From CAYSLC01 sp964431545 (GTDB taxonomy: Bacteria; Desulfobacterota; Desulfobacteria; Desulfobacterales; JAABSP01), in assembly GCA_964431545.1 (NCBI GenBank), contig CAYSLC010000056.1, positions 1 through 26,297 of the forward strand: a DNA stretch of 26,297 nucleotides, given 5' to 3'. The translations under genes and the position numbers were made by a program. The notes under the pieces were generated by a model. It did not search any database, was not told the DNA's origin, and worked only from the letters and a program-made list of their open reading frames with translations. Each line of letters opens with the position of its first letter. The stretch's first letter is position 1. Positions 6,619 to 13,060 of the stretch are shown piece after piece.

Positions 6619-6631
6619 TCAATCGGTCATG

Positions 6632-6850
6632 CTATCGATCCGAGGTGTCCGCGGCTCCGGCGTCGAAGCTGCACTGGGTGAAATCGATCGGCTTGCCGCA
6701 GGAGCCGCAGGTGTGGGGCTTGTCGAACTCGTCGGAAAAGATCTCCTTTTCGGCGCCGCACTCGGGGCACTTGCAGGTGAAGGCCGACAGGTTGCGGGTC
6801 GTTTCGAAACCGGGGCAGTGTTGGGGCGTGGTTGCGTTCTGTGGAGCCAT
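6632..6850 (-). CDS. Small zinc-ribbon protein
   Basis: This 72-residue soluble protein has two CxxC pairs, CPECG (after FTCK) and CGSCGKPIDF, plus additional cysteines in QHCPGF, FTCK and TQCSF. The spacing suggests a zinc ribbon or a rubredoxin-like metal knuckle of about 30 residues. AGGAGG lies 8 bases before the ATG. It follows flavodoxin by 58 bases in the oxygen-defence run. I do not recognise a named family, and the conserved context suggests an accessory metal-binding or electron-transfer role. Confidence 0.65.
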   Translation of the reverse strand: MAPQNATTPQHCPGFETTRNLSAFTCKCPECGAEKEIFSDEFDKPHTCGSCGKPIDFTQCSFDAGAADTSDR

Positions 6851-6908
6851 AGGGGTACCTCCTCTTCTTCATTGGGGTTGATTGAATTTCCGAATGAGAC
6901 CGCGGGGG

Positions 6909-7346
6909 TCATCCGCCCAGCTTCCGGGCGATCTCCCGACCGTAATCCTGGGCCATCTTGATCCCGCCGCCCAGGGAACTCGACTTGAGGCGGAGGGGGC
7001 CGTTGACCATCTCCATGTTGAAGATGTTCTTCATGGTGTTGTAGATCCGCTCCGGTGCCTCTCCGCTCCACCCGTAGGCGCCGAAGGCGCCTCCGATCTT
7101 TCCGTCCAGCTTTGCCTTCTCTCCCATGAACAGCAGCGTCTTCATCTTCTGCATCATGTCGCCATGGTAGGTGGCGGAACCGAGGACGACGGCTTCATAC
7201 CCCCGAAGATCGGCCTCGCTCTTGATCTCGTCGACCCCGGCCACGTCGGCCTCCACCCCGGAAAGGCGGAGGCCTTCGGCGATGAGTTCACCGATCTTCC
7301 GGGACTCGCCGGTACGGCTGGCATACACGACAAGCGCCTTGGGCAT
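6909..7346 (-). CDS. Flavodoxin
   Basis: This 145-residue single-domain flavodoxin has the FMN-phosphate loop VYASRTGESRKIGE (residues 7-20), a first ring-stacking loop GSATYHGDMM and a second GAYGWSGEAPERI. Flavodoxins carry electrons at low potential in place of ferredoxin or rubredoxin. Its C-terminal half resembles the flavodoxin domain of flavodiiron proteins (the YGWSGE signature also occurs in the FprA gene of this window), so it may be an FDP-type flavodoxin. It starts 12 bases after the small rubredoxin-like gene stop and is clearly in the same operon as desulfoferrodoxin. Confidence 0.93.
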   Translation of the reverse strand: MPKALVVYASRTGESRKIGELIAEGLRLSGVEADVAGVDEIKSEADLRGYEAVVLGSATYHGDMMQKMKTLLFMGEKAKLDGKIGGAFGAYGWSGEAPERIYNTMKNIFNMEMVNGPLRLKSSSLGGGIKMAQDYGREIARKLGG

Positions 7347-7358
7347 CTCCCGTCTCCT

Positions 7359-7514
7359 TTATCCGATTCGCTTATCGACGCCTTCCACCTGGCAGTCCGG
7401 GGTGTAGCAGGTGTTGTCGAGGAATTCGCACTTCTCCTTGCAGGACGGACAGGTATCGGGCGGCTGGTCCTTTTCCATGGTGTAGCCGCAATTGCTGCAT
7501 TTCCAACTTGGCAT
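7359..7514 (-). CDS. Small rubredoxin-like protein with extra C-terminal cysteines
   Basis: This 51-residue protein begins MPSWKCSNCGYTMEKDQPPD and continues with CPSCKEKCEF. It has two CxxC knuckles (Cys6/9 and Cys22/25), as in the rubredoxin-like end of rubrerythrin but with a shorter linker than classical rubredoxin. Three additional cysteines follow at about 29, 36 and 41 (EKCEF, NTCYTPDCQ). Similar mini-proteins accompany superoxide reductase in sulfate reducers. It probably binds one iron or zinc; the added cysteines may bind a second metal or form a disulfide. GAGGAGG precedes the ATG. It lies between desulfoferrodoxin and flavodoxin with short gaps. Confidence 0.8.
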   Translation of the reverse strand: MPSWKCSNCGYTMEKDQPPDTCPSCKEKCEFLDNTCYTPDCQVEGVDKRIG

Positions 7515-7552
7515 GGTATCACCTCCTCGTGCCGAATTTCCCAAACAAGACG

Positions 7553-7927
7553 CTAGGACTTCCACATGCCGTGCTTGTTGCAGTATTCCCGCGCCGTGAT
7601 CTGGGATGCATCGATCTTGAACGTCGCCTCGGGGGCCTCCCCGGGATTGAGGAACTGCCGGTAGGCCTTGCCGTCGGCGACCACTTCGATCCATTCGATG
7701 TAGTGGTCGTCCTCCATGGGGTGGGGATTCGATCCCACGGCCACCTTGACGCCGTCGGCGGTCTTTTCGATCACCGGGACGTGCTTCTCCTTGGCCGCGT
7801 CCACGGTGTTCTCGGTCATCAGCTTCATGTTCTCCCCGCAGCAGACCAGATCTCCGGCGCCGCCATGGAGCACCTCCACGATATTTCCACATGCTTCGCA
7901 CTTGTACACCTGAAGTTTCTCGGCCAT
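7553..7927 (-). CDS. dfx: Desulfoferrodoxin (2Fe superoxide reductase)
   Basis: This 124-residue cytoplasmic enzyme reduces superoxide to hydrogen peroxide without making oxygen, using electrons from rubredoxin. The N-terminal desulforedoxin-type domain has iron ligands Cys10, Cys13, Cys29 and Cys30 (CEAC and VCC). The catalytic domain has His49, His69, His75, Cys116 and His119 around the second iron, with Glu47-Lys48 next to the first histidine. All are at the positions known for Desulfovibrio desulfoferrodoxin. The ATG at 7927 has GAGGAGGAG upstream. It is the first gene of a short operon with the rubredoxin-like and flavodoxin genes, under the promoter at 8048-8076. Confidence 0.97.
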   Translation of the reverse strand: MAEKLQVYKCEACGNIVEVLHGGAGDLVCCGENMKLMTENTVDAAKEKHVPVIEKTADGVKVAVGSNPHPMEDDHYIEWIEVVADGKAYRQFLNPGEAPEATFKIDASQITAREYCNKHGMWKS

Positions 7928-8047
7928 CTCTCCTCCTCTTGCGTGTGTCGGTTGTCCGTTCGGGATCGGGTCTCCGCCCGGGAAGTTCGCTCCCCGTCGG
8001 CGGCGGGACCCCCGATCCGCTCTCCATCCGAATCGTTCCAAAGGTCA

Positions 8048-8076
8048 AATAATAGGCGATTTTCCCAAAATTTGCA
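8048..8076 (-). promoter_or_regulatory. Sigma-70-type promoter of the dfx operon with a symmetric spacer
   Basis: Read on the minus strand, TTGCAA (8076-8071), a 17-base spacer and TATTAT (8053-8048) form a strong promoter. The start would be near 8041, leaving a leader of about 113 bases before dfx. The spacer contains a perfect inverted repeat, ATTTT-CCC-AAAAT (8058-8070), in a position where a bound regulator would block polymerase. A GC-rich hairpin (about 8086-8104) lies just upstream and could end the perR-like transcript. Confidence 0.65.
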
Positions 8077-8178
8077 ATCAATAACCGCCGGGCGCACGCC
8101 CGGCGCGGCCTGAGCCGGGGTCCGCGGGAAGCCGGCTCCCCCCGGCCGCCGAATGGCCCGGCCGGGGAAGGGCGACGG

Positions 8179-8631
8179 CTATGCGTTTCCGGCCGGGGCC
8201 CCCTGGCAGGCGGGGCAGATGCCGAAGAAATCGAGCCGCTGATTGACGATCTCGTATCCCGTCCGCCGGGCAAGCTCCCGGGAGAGATCTTCGGCCGTGG
8301 TGATATCGGGATCGATGATCCGCTCGCATCGGATGCAGATCAGGTGGGGATGGGGGTCGGGGTTGTGGCCGTCGAAGCGGCTCCTTCCGCCGCCGACGGA
8401 GAGTTCCATCACCTGGCCGATACCCTTGAGCATGGTCACGGTCTTGTAGATGGTCGCCAGGCTCGTCATGGGAAACTTCCGGCGGACCTTATCGTAGATC
8501 TCGTCGACACTCGGGTGCTCGGTGCTTTCGGCCAACACCTTCAGCACGGCTAGCCGCTGGGGGGTCATCCGAAAGCCGAGGGCCTTGACCTGCTCCGTCA
8601 TCTGTTTCAAACGCTCCCGTGATGGGTTCAT
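8179..8631 (-). CDS. Fur-family regulator, PerR-like
   Basis: This 150-residue regulator has an N-terminal winged helix (FRMTPQRLAVLKVLAE, then SLATIYKTVTMLKGIG as the recognition helix) and a C-terminal dimerisation domain. The metal-sensing residues of PerR are present: His39, Asp87 in RFDG, His94 and His96. Asp at this position, in place of Glu, is the feature associated with peroxide sensing. The structural zinc site is complete (Cys99, Cys102, Cys139, Cys142). It is the first gene of the oxygen-defence run, and its own promoter carries candidate Fur/PerR sites, so autoregulation is likely. Assignment as PerR and not Fur or Zur rests on these residues and the context. Confidence 0.88.
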   Translation of the reverse strand: MNPSRERLKQMTEQVKALGFRMTPQRLAVLKVLAESTEHPSVDEIYDKVRRKFPMTSLATIYKTVTMLKGIGQVMELSVGGGRSRFDGHNPDPHPHLICIRCERIIDPDITTAEDLSRELARRTGYEIVNQRLDFFGICPACQGAPAGNA

Positions 8632-8676
8632 GTCATCAGCCCCCTTACCGCATTGGGTCTCTTGGGTTCAAATTCC

Positions 8677-8727
8677 GGAAAATCATTATCGTATAATAAT
8701 GTACGCTAAAATGACACGGAGTGTCAA
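8677..8727 (-). promoter_or_regulatory. perR-like promoter with overlapping operator candidates
   Basis: Minus-strand TTGACA (8727-8722), an 18-base spacer and TACATT (8703-8698) form a promoter. Three symmetric elements overlap it: TGACAC-N3-GTGTCA (8712-8726) across the -35, ATTAT-N6-ATAAT (8685-8700) just after the -10, and a 7-1-7 Fur-superfamily-like box GGAAAAT-C-ATTATCG (8677-8691, plus strand) further downstream. The layout suggests autorepression, plus a possible second regulator at the -35. Confidence 0.6.
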
Positions 8728-8833
8728 CTAAAAAATGAGTAAAACGTGGGGGTGGACCGGGGGCACTTCCATGGCGAAGGCGGATCGGCGGCCGGTGCGG
8801 CGGGCTTCGAAGGGAAACCGGCGGGGAGGCATC

Positions 8834-8870
8834 AAAAAGGGCATCTTCCCTGGGACGGGAGGATGCCCTT
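8834..8870 (-). terminator. Intrinsic terminator of the cold-shock gene
   Basis: On the minus strand a 14-base stem (AAGGGCATC/GATGCCCTT outer part, TCCC/GGGA inner part, one G-T wobble, loop of 6) is followed by a run of five T. It lies 25 bases after the csp stop codon. Confidence 0.85.
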
Positions 8871-8894
8871 GGCGTAACCGCCTGGTTGGGGGGA

Positions 8895-9095
8895 CTAGAC
8901 TTTTACGACATTTTTGGCAGCGGGTCCCCGAGTGCCGTTTTCGATATCGAAGCTCACCCGGTCGCCTTCGGAAAGGGTCCTAAAGCCCGGCATGTTGATG
9001 GCGGTGTGGTGGACGAACACGTCGCCGCCCTCCTCCTGCTCGATAAAACCGAACCCTTTTTTGTCGCTGAACCACTTCACTACCCCATTTGCCAT
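8895..9095 (-). CDS. csp: Cold-shock domain protein (CspA family)
   Basis: This 66-residue single cold-shock domain protein binds single-stranded RNA and DNA. Both RNA-binding motifs are present, KGFGFIEQ (RNP1, residues 13-20) and DVFVHHTAI (RNP2), along with the opening MANGVVKWFSD. Length is normal for the family. An AAAGGAGG-type ribosome site precedes the ATG, and a long leader of about 200 bases with symmetric elements lies upstream, as is usual for cold-shock genes. A strong terminator follows the gene, so it is probably monocistronic. Its position beside the oxygen cluster appears incidental. Confidence 0.96.
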   Translation of the reverse strand: MANGVVKWFSDKKGFGFIEQEEGGDVFVHHTAINMPGFRTLSEGDRVSFDIENGTRGPAAKNVVKV

Positions 9096-9326
9096 AACAC
9101 TAACCTCCTTTGAAACAGAAAAATAACAAAACGGCTCCCTTTCCCAGGCCCTCCCCCGATGGAAATGGCTCTAAAGTCTCGGAACCGGCTCCCAGAGCCT
9201 ACAGCAAGCGGTCTGTCGAATCCATGTGCGCGCATCTGTGCGAACGACCGGGCAGAAGATCTGAAACCCATTCATTTATTGAACAGAGCTAGTCTAGCTT
9301 AATATACTTTTTAAAAAATATCAACA
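9096..9326. promoter_or_regulatory. csp leader and upstream AT-rich intergenic region
   Basis: This 231-base non-coding stretch separates the radical SAM stop from the csp start. Near its upstream end it carries a perfect 13-base palindrome AGCTAG-T-CTAGCT (9287-9299) beside AT-rich sequence (9300-9350), where the csp promoter probably lies (TTGATA and TATATT elements, but with non-ideal spacing). The rest is likely a long csp 5' untranslated leader. No convincing small coding sequence or RiPP precursor is seen. Confidence 0.45.
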
Positions 9327-11237
9327 TCAAAAACTGAAATTTTTCTTTTGGACAACCTCCCCCGCTTTGGCGCCTTCCTCGCCTTCGGGGCGGCCCGGCC
9401 GCACCGGGACCGCCAGGGAGAGATACCGCCCCGACTCCTCGAACATCACCCGCTTGTCGACCATCATCCGGAGAAACGGGAGGAGCCGCTCCCCGGTGAG
9501 GTGGGGGAATCGGTCGAGGATCCCCCGGACCGACCGGTGGCGGCCGCAGAGGAGATAGATGTTCCTGGAGTCGCCGGTCAGCCGGTGGTTGACGGGCTCC
9601 GCGCCGGGGCGCCGCTGCCGGAGGATGAGAAAGTCCCCCCCGTCCCGGTACCCCAGGGCCGGCCCCCGGAACGGACCTTCATGGAGACGCCCGTATCGGT
9701 CCTTCCACTCCGCGAGCCGGGATTTGACCGGGGCCCAGCGGCGCCGCTGCCGGGTGAGATCCCCCTGGTACCCCTGGATCATGAACCGGACCCGCCGGGA
9801 AACCGACCTTCCGAAGAGGGCCCGGTAGTGGGGGTGGTTGAAGACGGCCCGGATCCCGTATCGCCGGGGGTTCCGGCAGACCGGACTTTCCAGCCCGAGC
9901 CAGAAGGCGACGGCCCGCAGGGGGCGGAACGGCTGGGCAAAGTCGATGGCTCGGAGGGTTTCGGTCACGTGGCCGTCGTCGCTCCCCGGAAAGTTGAGGA
10001 TGAGATTGGCGTTGTTCTTGATCCCGAGTTCCTCGCACGCCTTCATGATCTGGAGGTTGTCGATGGCGGTGGTCCCTTTTCGAAGCCTCCCGAGCAGCGA
10101 GGTGCTCAGGGCCTCGATACCGATCTGGACCTCGGTGAATCCGGCCCGGGCCATGGCCGCCAGGGTCGCCCCCGCGGTGGTGGGCCGGATCTCCCCGAAG
10201 AGGTCGAGGTCCATCCCCTTGTGGGCCAGGACCCGGCAGAGGGGCCGGGCTTCCCCGGGGGGCAGCGCGTTGTCCATGTAGGCCACGGAGAGAAGGCGGT
10301 GGCGCCGGCAGAGGCGCTCCACCTCCCCGGCGGCCTGATCCGTCTTTTTGCGGCGGTACCCCTCCCACTGGAGGTTGAGGTTGCAGAAGGCGCACCCCGA
10401 GGCGCCGTCCTCGGGGTCGGCGCACCGCCAGTGGCATCCCCGGGAGATCTCCAGGGGAAGCGTGGGAAAGAAGGCGGAGGCGGCCCCCATGGAGGCCAGG
10501 GACCGGAAGTAGTCGTCGTAGTCCGGGGGGGGCAGCTCGGAGAGATCGGCCATCTGGGAAAAGCGGACCGGGCCTTCGGCGTTTCCGGGGGTCGCCAGCC
10601 CCTCGATGTCGTCGGGGAGCCCCGCCGATGGGCCGTGACGGCGGAAGTGTTCCACCAGCCGGGCCAGGGGCAGCTCCCCCTCCCCCACCACCACGCCGTC
10701 CATCTCGGGGAACGCCTCGAAGAGGTCCGGCCCGACGCTGCCGGCCAGGGTGGCGCCGCCGAAGAGGATGGGCAGCCGGGGATACCGGTCCTTGATCCGG
10801 CGCGCGAGCCGGAGGGAGGCGGTCAGTTGGCAGAGGGAGACGGAGAACCCGACTACGGCGTATCCCAGCCAGTCCACCCCGTCGAGGAAGTCGTCGGTGG
10901 CCGCGTCGACCTTGGCCAGAAGGTTCTTGAAGTCGATCCCGGCGAGCGCCGGGGCCCTCCGGGCCTCCCTGCGGAAGAGGGCCTCGATCTCTTTGCGCCG
11001 AACCGGCTCACGCAGGGCCCCGTAGACCGCCTCCGCCGGCCAGGTCCGCTCCGACACCGCCTTGTACACCGGGTATCCCACGGCCCCGGCCAGTCGGAGG
11101 TGGAAATGGTGGGCGTCCACCCCGATCTCCGGGAACCGGGTTCGAAGGTAGGCCTTGAGGGTCCCCAATTGGACCGAGGGACGACTGAACAGCGGCCAGG
11201 GGGCGGCCACCAAGGCGATGCGAAACGGCGGGTCCAT
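9327..11237 (-). CDS. B12-binding-type radical SAM protein, RiPP-maturation (TIGR03975-like) family
   Basis: This 636-residue enzyme has three parts. An N-terminal cobalamin-binding-like fold covers about residues 1-210 (SVQLGTLKAYLR, then VVGFSVSLCQL, LPILFGGATLAG, DGVVVGEGE); no DxHxxG cobalamin-ligand motif is seen. A radical SAM core of about 255-470 begins LPLEISRGCHWRC. The C-terminal domain (about 530-620: DGGDFLILRQRRPG, then NIYLLCGRHRSVRGI and YLSLAVP) resembles the RiPP maturation radical SAM protein 1 family. The cluster cysteines appear to be Cys268, Cys282 and Cys285, with an extra Cys272 inside a longer-than-usual loop. Relatives modify ribosomal peptides, but no precursor, transporter or second maturase is visible here. 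Its start overlaps the TerC stop (TGATG), so the two are translationally coupled. Confidence 0.75.
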   Translation of the reverse strand: MDPPFRIALVAAPWPLFSRPSVQLGTLKAYLRTRFPEIGVDAHHFHLRLAGAVGYPVYKAVSERTWPAEAVYGALREPVRRKEIEALFRREARRAPALAGIDFKNLLAKVDAATDDFLDGVDWLGYAVVGFSVSLCQLTASLRLARRIKDRYPRLPILFGGATLAGSVGPDLFEAFPEMDGVVVGEGELPLARLVEHFRRHGPSAGLPDDIEGLATPGNAEGPVRFSQMADLSELPPPDYDDYFRSLASMGAASAFFPTLPLEISRGCHWRCADPEDGASGCAFCNLNLQWEGYRRKKTDQAAGEVERLCRRHRLLSVAYMDNALPPGEARPLCRVLAHKGMDLDLFGEIRPTTAGATLAAMARAGFTEVQIGIEALSTSLLGRLRKGTTAIDNLQIMKACEELGIKNNANLILNFPGSDDGHVTETLRAIDFAQPFRPLRAVAFWLGLESPVCRNPRRYGIRAVFNHPHYRALFGRSVSRRVRFMIQGYQGDLTRQRRRWAPVKSRLAEWKDRYGRLHEGPFRGPALGYRDGGDFLILRQRRPGAEPVNHRLTGDSRNIYLLCGRHRSVRGILDRFPHLTGERLLPFLRMMVDKRVMFEESGRYLSLAVPVRPGRPEGEEGAKAGEVVQKKNFSF

Positions 11238-12013
11238 CAGGCAGGTTCCGGGTCTTCGACCACCTTTCCGGTTCTGGGGTTGCGCAGTCGGACCGGCTTC
11301 CGGGGCCCTTTCCGGATCCGCAGGTTGAGCATCTCCACAAAGACGGAGAAGGCCATGGCGAAGTAGATGTACCCTTTGGGAATGTGGAGGTCGAGCCCCT
11401 CCCCCATCAGGGAGACCCCCACCAGCAGAAGGAAGGAGAGGGCCAGGATCTTGATGGTGGGGTGGTCCTCCACGAACCGGCTGATCCCGCCGGCCAGGAA
11501 CATCATGAAGATCACGGCGATGACGATGGCCACCACCATGACCCCCACATGGTCGGCGAGCCCCACGGCGGTGATCACCGAATCGAGGGAGAAGACGATA
11601 TCGAGCAGCATGATCTGAAAGATCACGCCGCCGAAAGAGGCCGCGGCCTTTTTGAGGCTGTCGGTCCCGTGCTCGGTGTCCCCCTCCAGGTTGCCGTGGA
11701 TCTCCAGGGTGCTCTTGCCCAGAAGGAAGAGCCCGCCGAGGATCAGGATGATGTCCCGTCCGGAGATCTCATTGGCCAGGACCGTGAAGAGGGGTTCGGT
11801 GAGCCGCATGATCAGAGTGATGGAAAACAGGAGCGCGATCCGGGTGACCATGGCCAGGGCGAGCCCGATGGTTCGGCCCCGGGCCTGCTGCTCCGGGGGG
11901 AGCTTTCCCGCCAGGATGGCGATGAAGATGATGTTGTCGATGCCCAGGACGATCTCCAGGGCGGTGAGGGTCACCAGCGCCAGCCAGATCTGGGGATCGG
12001 CGAGCCATGCCAT
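11237..12013 (-). CDS. TerC-family integral membrane protein
   Basis: This 258-residue, seven-helix membrane protein is of the TerC/Alx/MeeF group, whose members export manganese or metallate secreted proteins. Signature segments are ALEIVLGIDNIIFIAILAGKL (residues 18-38 approximately) and the second-half repeat MLLDIVFSLDSVITAVGLA. Both carry the buried acidic residues (D in GIDN, D in SLDS) that line the metal site. The start chosen is the ATG at 12013, with AAGGAGG 6 bases upstream and MAWLADPQIWLALV at the N-terminus. An in-frame extension to 12103 lacks a ribosome site. The gene is coupled to the radical SAM gene by TGATG. A link between manganese homeostasis and the neighbouring oxidative-stress genes is plausible. 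Confidence 0.92.
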   Translation of the reverse strand: MAWLADPQIWLALVTLTALEIVLGIDNIIFIAILAGKLPPEQQARGRTIGLALAMVTRIALLFSITLIMRLTEPLFTVLANEISGRDIILILGGLFLLGKSTLEIHGNLEGDTEHGTDSLKKAAASFGGVIFQIMLLDIVFSLDSVITAVGLADHVGVMVVAIVIAVIFMMFLAGGISRFVEDHPTIKILALSFLLLVGVSLMGEGLDLHIPKGYIYFAMAFSVFVEMLNLRIRKGPRKPVRLRNPRTGKVVEDPEPA

Positions 12014-12074
12014 GGGGCAGCCTCCTTTTCCAGGGGGAACGAAAGAGCCGCGATCACCATCGGTCTTCCCCGGT

Positions 12075-12103
12075 CCACTACAAGGCTCGTCCGGAAATGT
12101 CAA
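12075..12103 (-). promoter_or_regulatory. Candidate promoter of terC - radical SAM operon
   Basis: On the minus strand TTGACA (12103-12098) is followed by a 17-base spacer and a weak -10 TAGTGG (12080-12075). The -35 is perfect and is flanked immediately upstream by the 12106-12137 inverted repeat. The weak -10 suggests need for an activator. Confidence 0.5.
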
Positions 12104-12105
12104 CC

Positions 12106-12179
12106 CCCGGGATCATCTACCAAGATGATCTTCCGGGAATCGTCCCCCTCCGTCCCGACTTCGGGTCGGATCGTTTTTT
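12106..12179 (+). other. Tandem stem-loops in the divergent terC/sfsA region, second with a T-run
   Basis: The first element pairs CCCGG-GATCATCT (12106-12118) with AGATGATC-TT-CCGGG (12123-12137): 13 pairs with a two-base bulge and a 4-base loop. The second pairs CCGAC (12155-12159) with GTCGG (12165-12169) and is followed on the plus strand by six T (12174-12179), like a short intrinsic terminator. Together they could be an attenuator in an sfsA leader, the 3' end of a small RNA, or, for the first element, a protein-binding site next to the terC -35. Confidence 0.4.
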
Positions 12180-12261
12180 GGGATGGACTTTCTCGGCGAT
12201 TCGGCCTATGTGGAAGGGAGCGCCGGCGCGCCGGCGAGGACCCAGCGGATGAGGAACGAGG

Positions 12262-13047
12262 ATGCCTGAAAAATCCGACTTGCGGCCGACGCCCCCGATG
12301 GACGAACCGGTTTCCACTCCCGGCGCGGCCCTTCCATGGCCGGCGCTGGTCCGGGGCACCCTGGTCAAAAGATACAAGCGGTTTCTGGCCGACGTGGTCC
12401 TCGACGCCGGGGAGACGGTGACGGCCCACTGCCCCAACTCCGGCAGCATGAAGACGTGCGGCGACCCCGGCCGGCCCGTTTGGCTCTCCCGCCACGACTC
12501 CCCCCGCCGCAAACTCCCGTACACCTGGGAACTCATCGAGATGACCGACTCCCTGGTGGGGATCAACACCCTGGTTCCCAATCGTCTGACGGCGGCGGCC
12601 GTGGCCGCCGGGGCGGTGCCCGAACTGGCCGGATACCCGGAGATCCGGCGGGAGGTCCCGGTGGGGGCGGGTTCCCGCATCGACATGGTCCTCACCGACG
12701 CCGAAGGCCGGCGCTGCTACGTGGAGGTCAAGAACTGTACCCTGGTGGCGGGCGACGGGGTGGCCCGGTTTCCCGACGCGGTCACCGCCCGGGGCCTGAA
12801 ACATCTCACGGAATTGGAGAAACGGGTCCTTGACGGAGACCGCTGCGTCATGTTTTACCTGGTGCAACGGATGGACGCGGACCGGTTCGCCCCGGCGGAC
12901 GCCATCGACCCCGCCTACGGGGAGGCCCTGAGGCGGGCCGCCGCCAAAGGGGTGGAGATCCTGGCGTACGATGTCCGGATCGACCTTCGAGCCATCTCCC
13001 TCCACCGCCGGCTCCCCGTCCTCCTCGACGACGCCTCTCTACCCTGA
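12262..13047 (+). CDS. sfsA: SfsA family DNA/RNA nuclease
   Basis: This 261-residue protein is of the SfsA family, annotated as sugar fermentation stimulation protein and related to DNA-binding and nuclease folds. Characteristic segments are LVKRYKRFLADVVLD, AHCPNSGSM, PRRKLPYTWELIE, GINTLVPNRL, then RIDMVLTD, CYVEVKNCTLV and FPDAVTARGLKHLTEL. The D-x(n)-E-x-K pattern (IDMVL, VEVKN) resembles a PD-(D/E)XK nuclease site. The first 20 or so residues before ALPWPALVRG are a non-conserved extension. The ATG at 12262 has a purine-rich GAGGAACGAGG upstream. The hemerythrin gene follows by 13 bases in the same direction, so the two may be co-transcribed. The cellular role of SfsA is still unclear. 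Confidence 0.93.
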   Translation: MPEKSDLRPTPPMDEPVSTPGAALPWPALVRGTLVKRYKRFLADVVLDAGETVTAHCPNSGSMKTCGDPGRPVWLSRHDSPRRKLPYTWELIEMTDSLVGINTLVPNRLTAAAVAAGAVPELAGYPEIRREVPVGAGSRIDMVLTDAEGRRCYVEVKNCTLVAGDGVARFPDAVTARGLKHLTELEKRVLDGDRCVMFYLVQRMDADRFAPADAIDPAYGEALRRAAAKGVEILAYDVRIDLRAISLHRRLPVLLDDASLP

Positions 13048-13060
13048 CGGAGGATTTTCC

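Noticed and set aside
8735..8983. Small plus-strand frame opposite the csp terminator
   Set aside because: It crosses the csp terminator stem, is basic low-complexity sequence and has no ribosome site.
9096..9326. Possible RiPP precursor peptide next to the radical SAM gene
   Set aside because: Short frames here (for example 9110-9292 plus and 9080-9271 minus) lack a ribosome site, a leader-like region or a cysteine/serine-rich core, and overlap the csp leader.
12014..12261. Possible yybP-ykoY manganese riboswitch upstream of the TerC gene
   Set aside because: TerC genes often have this riboswitch, so I looked for its conserved loops on the minus strand, but the expected conserved elements were not seen and the predicted leader is only about 55 bases.
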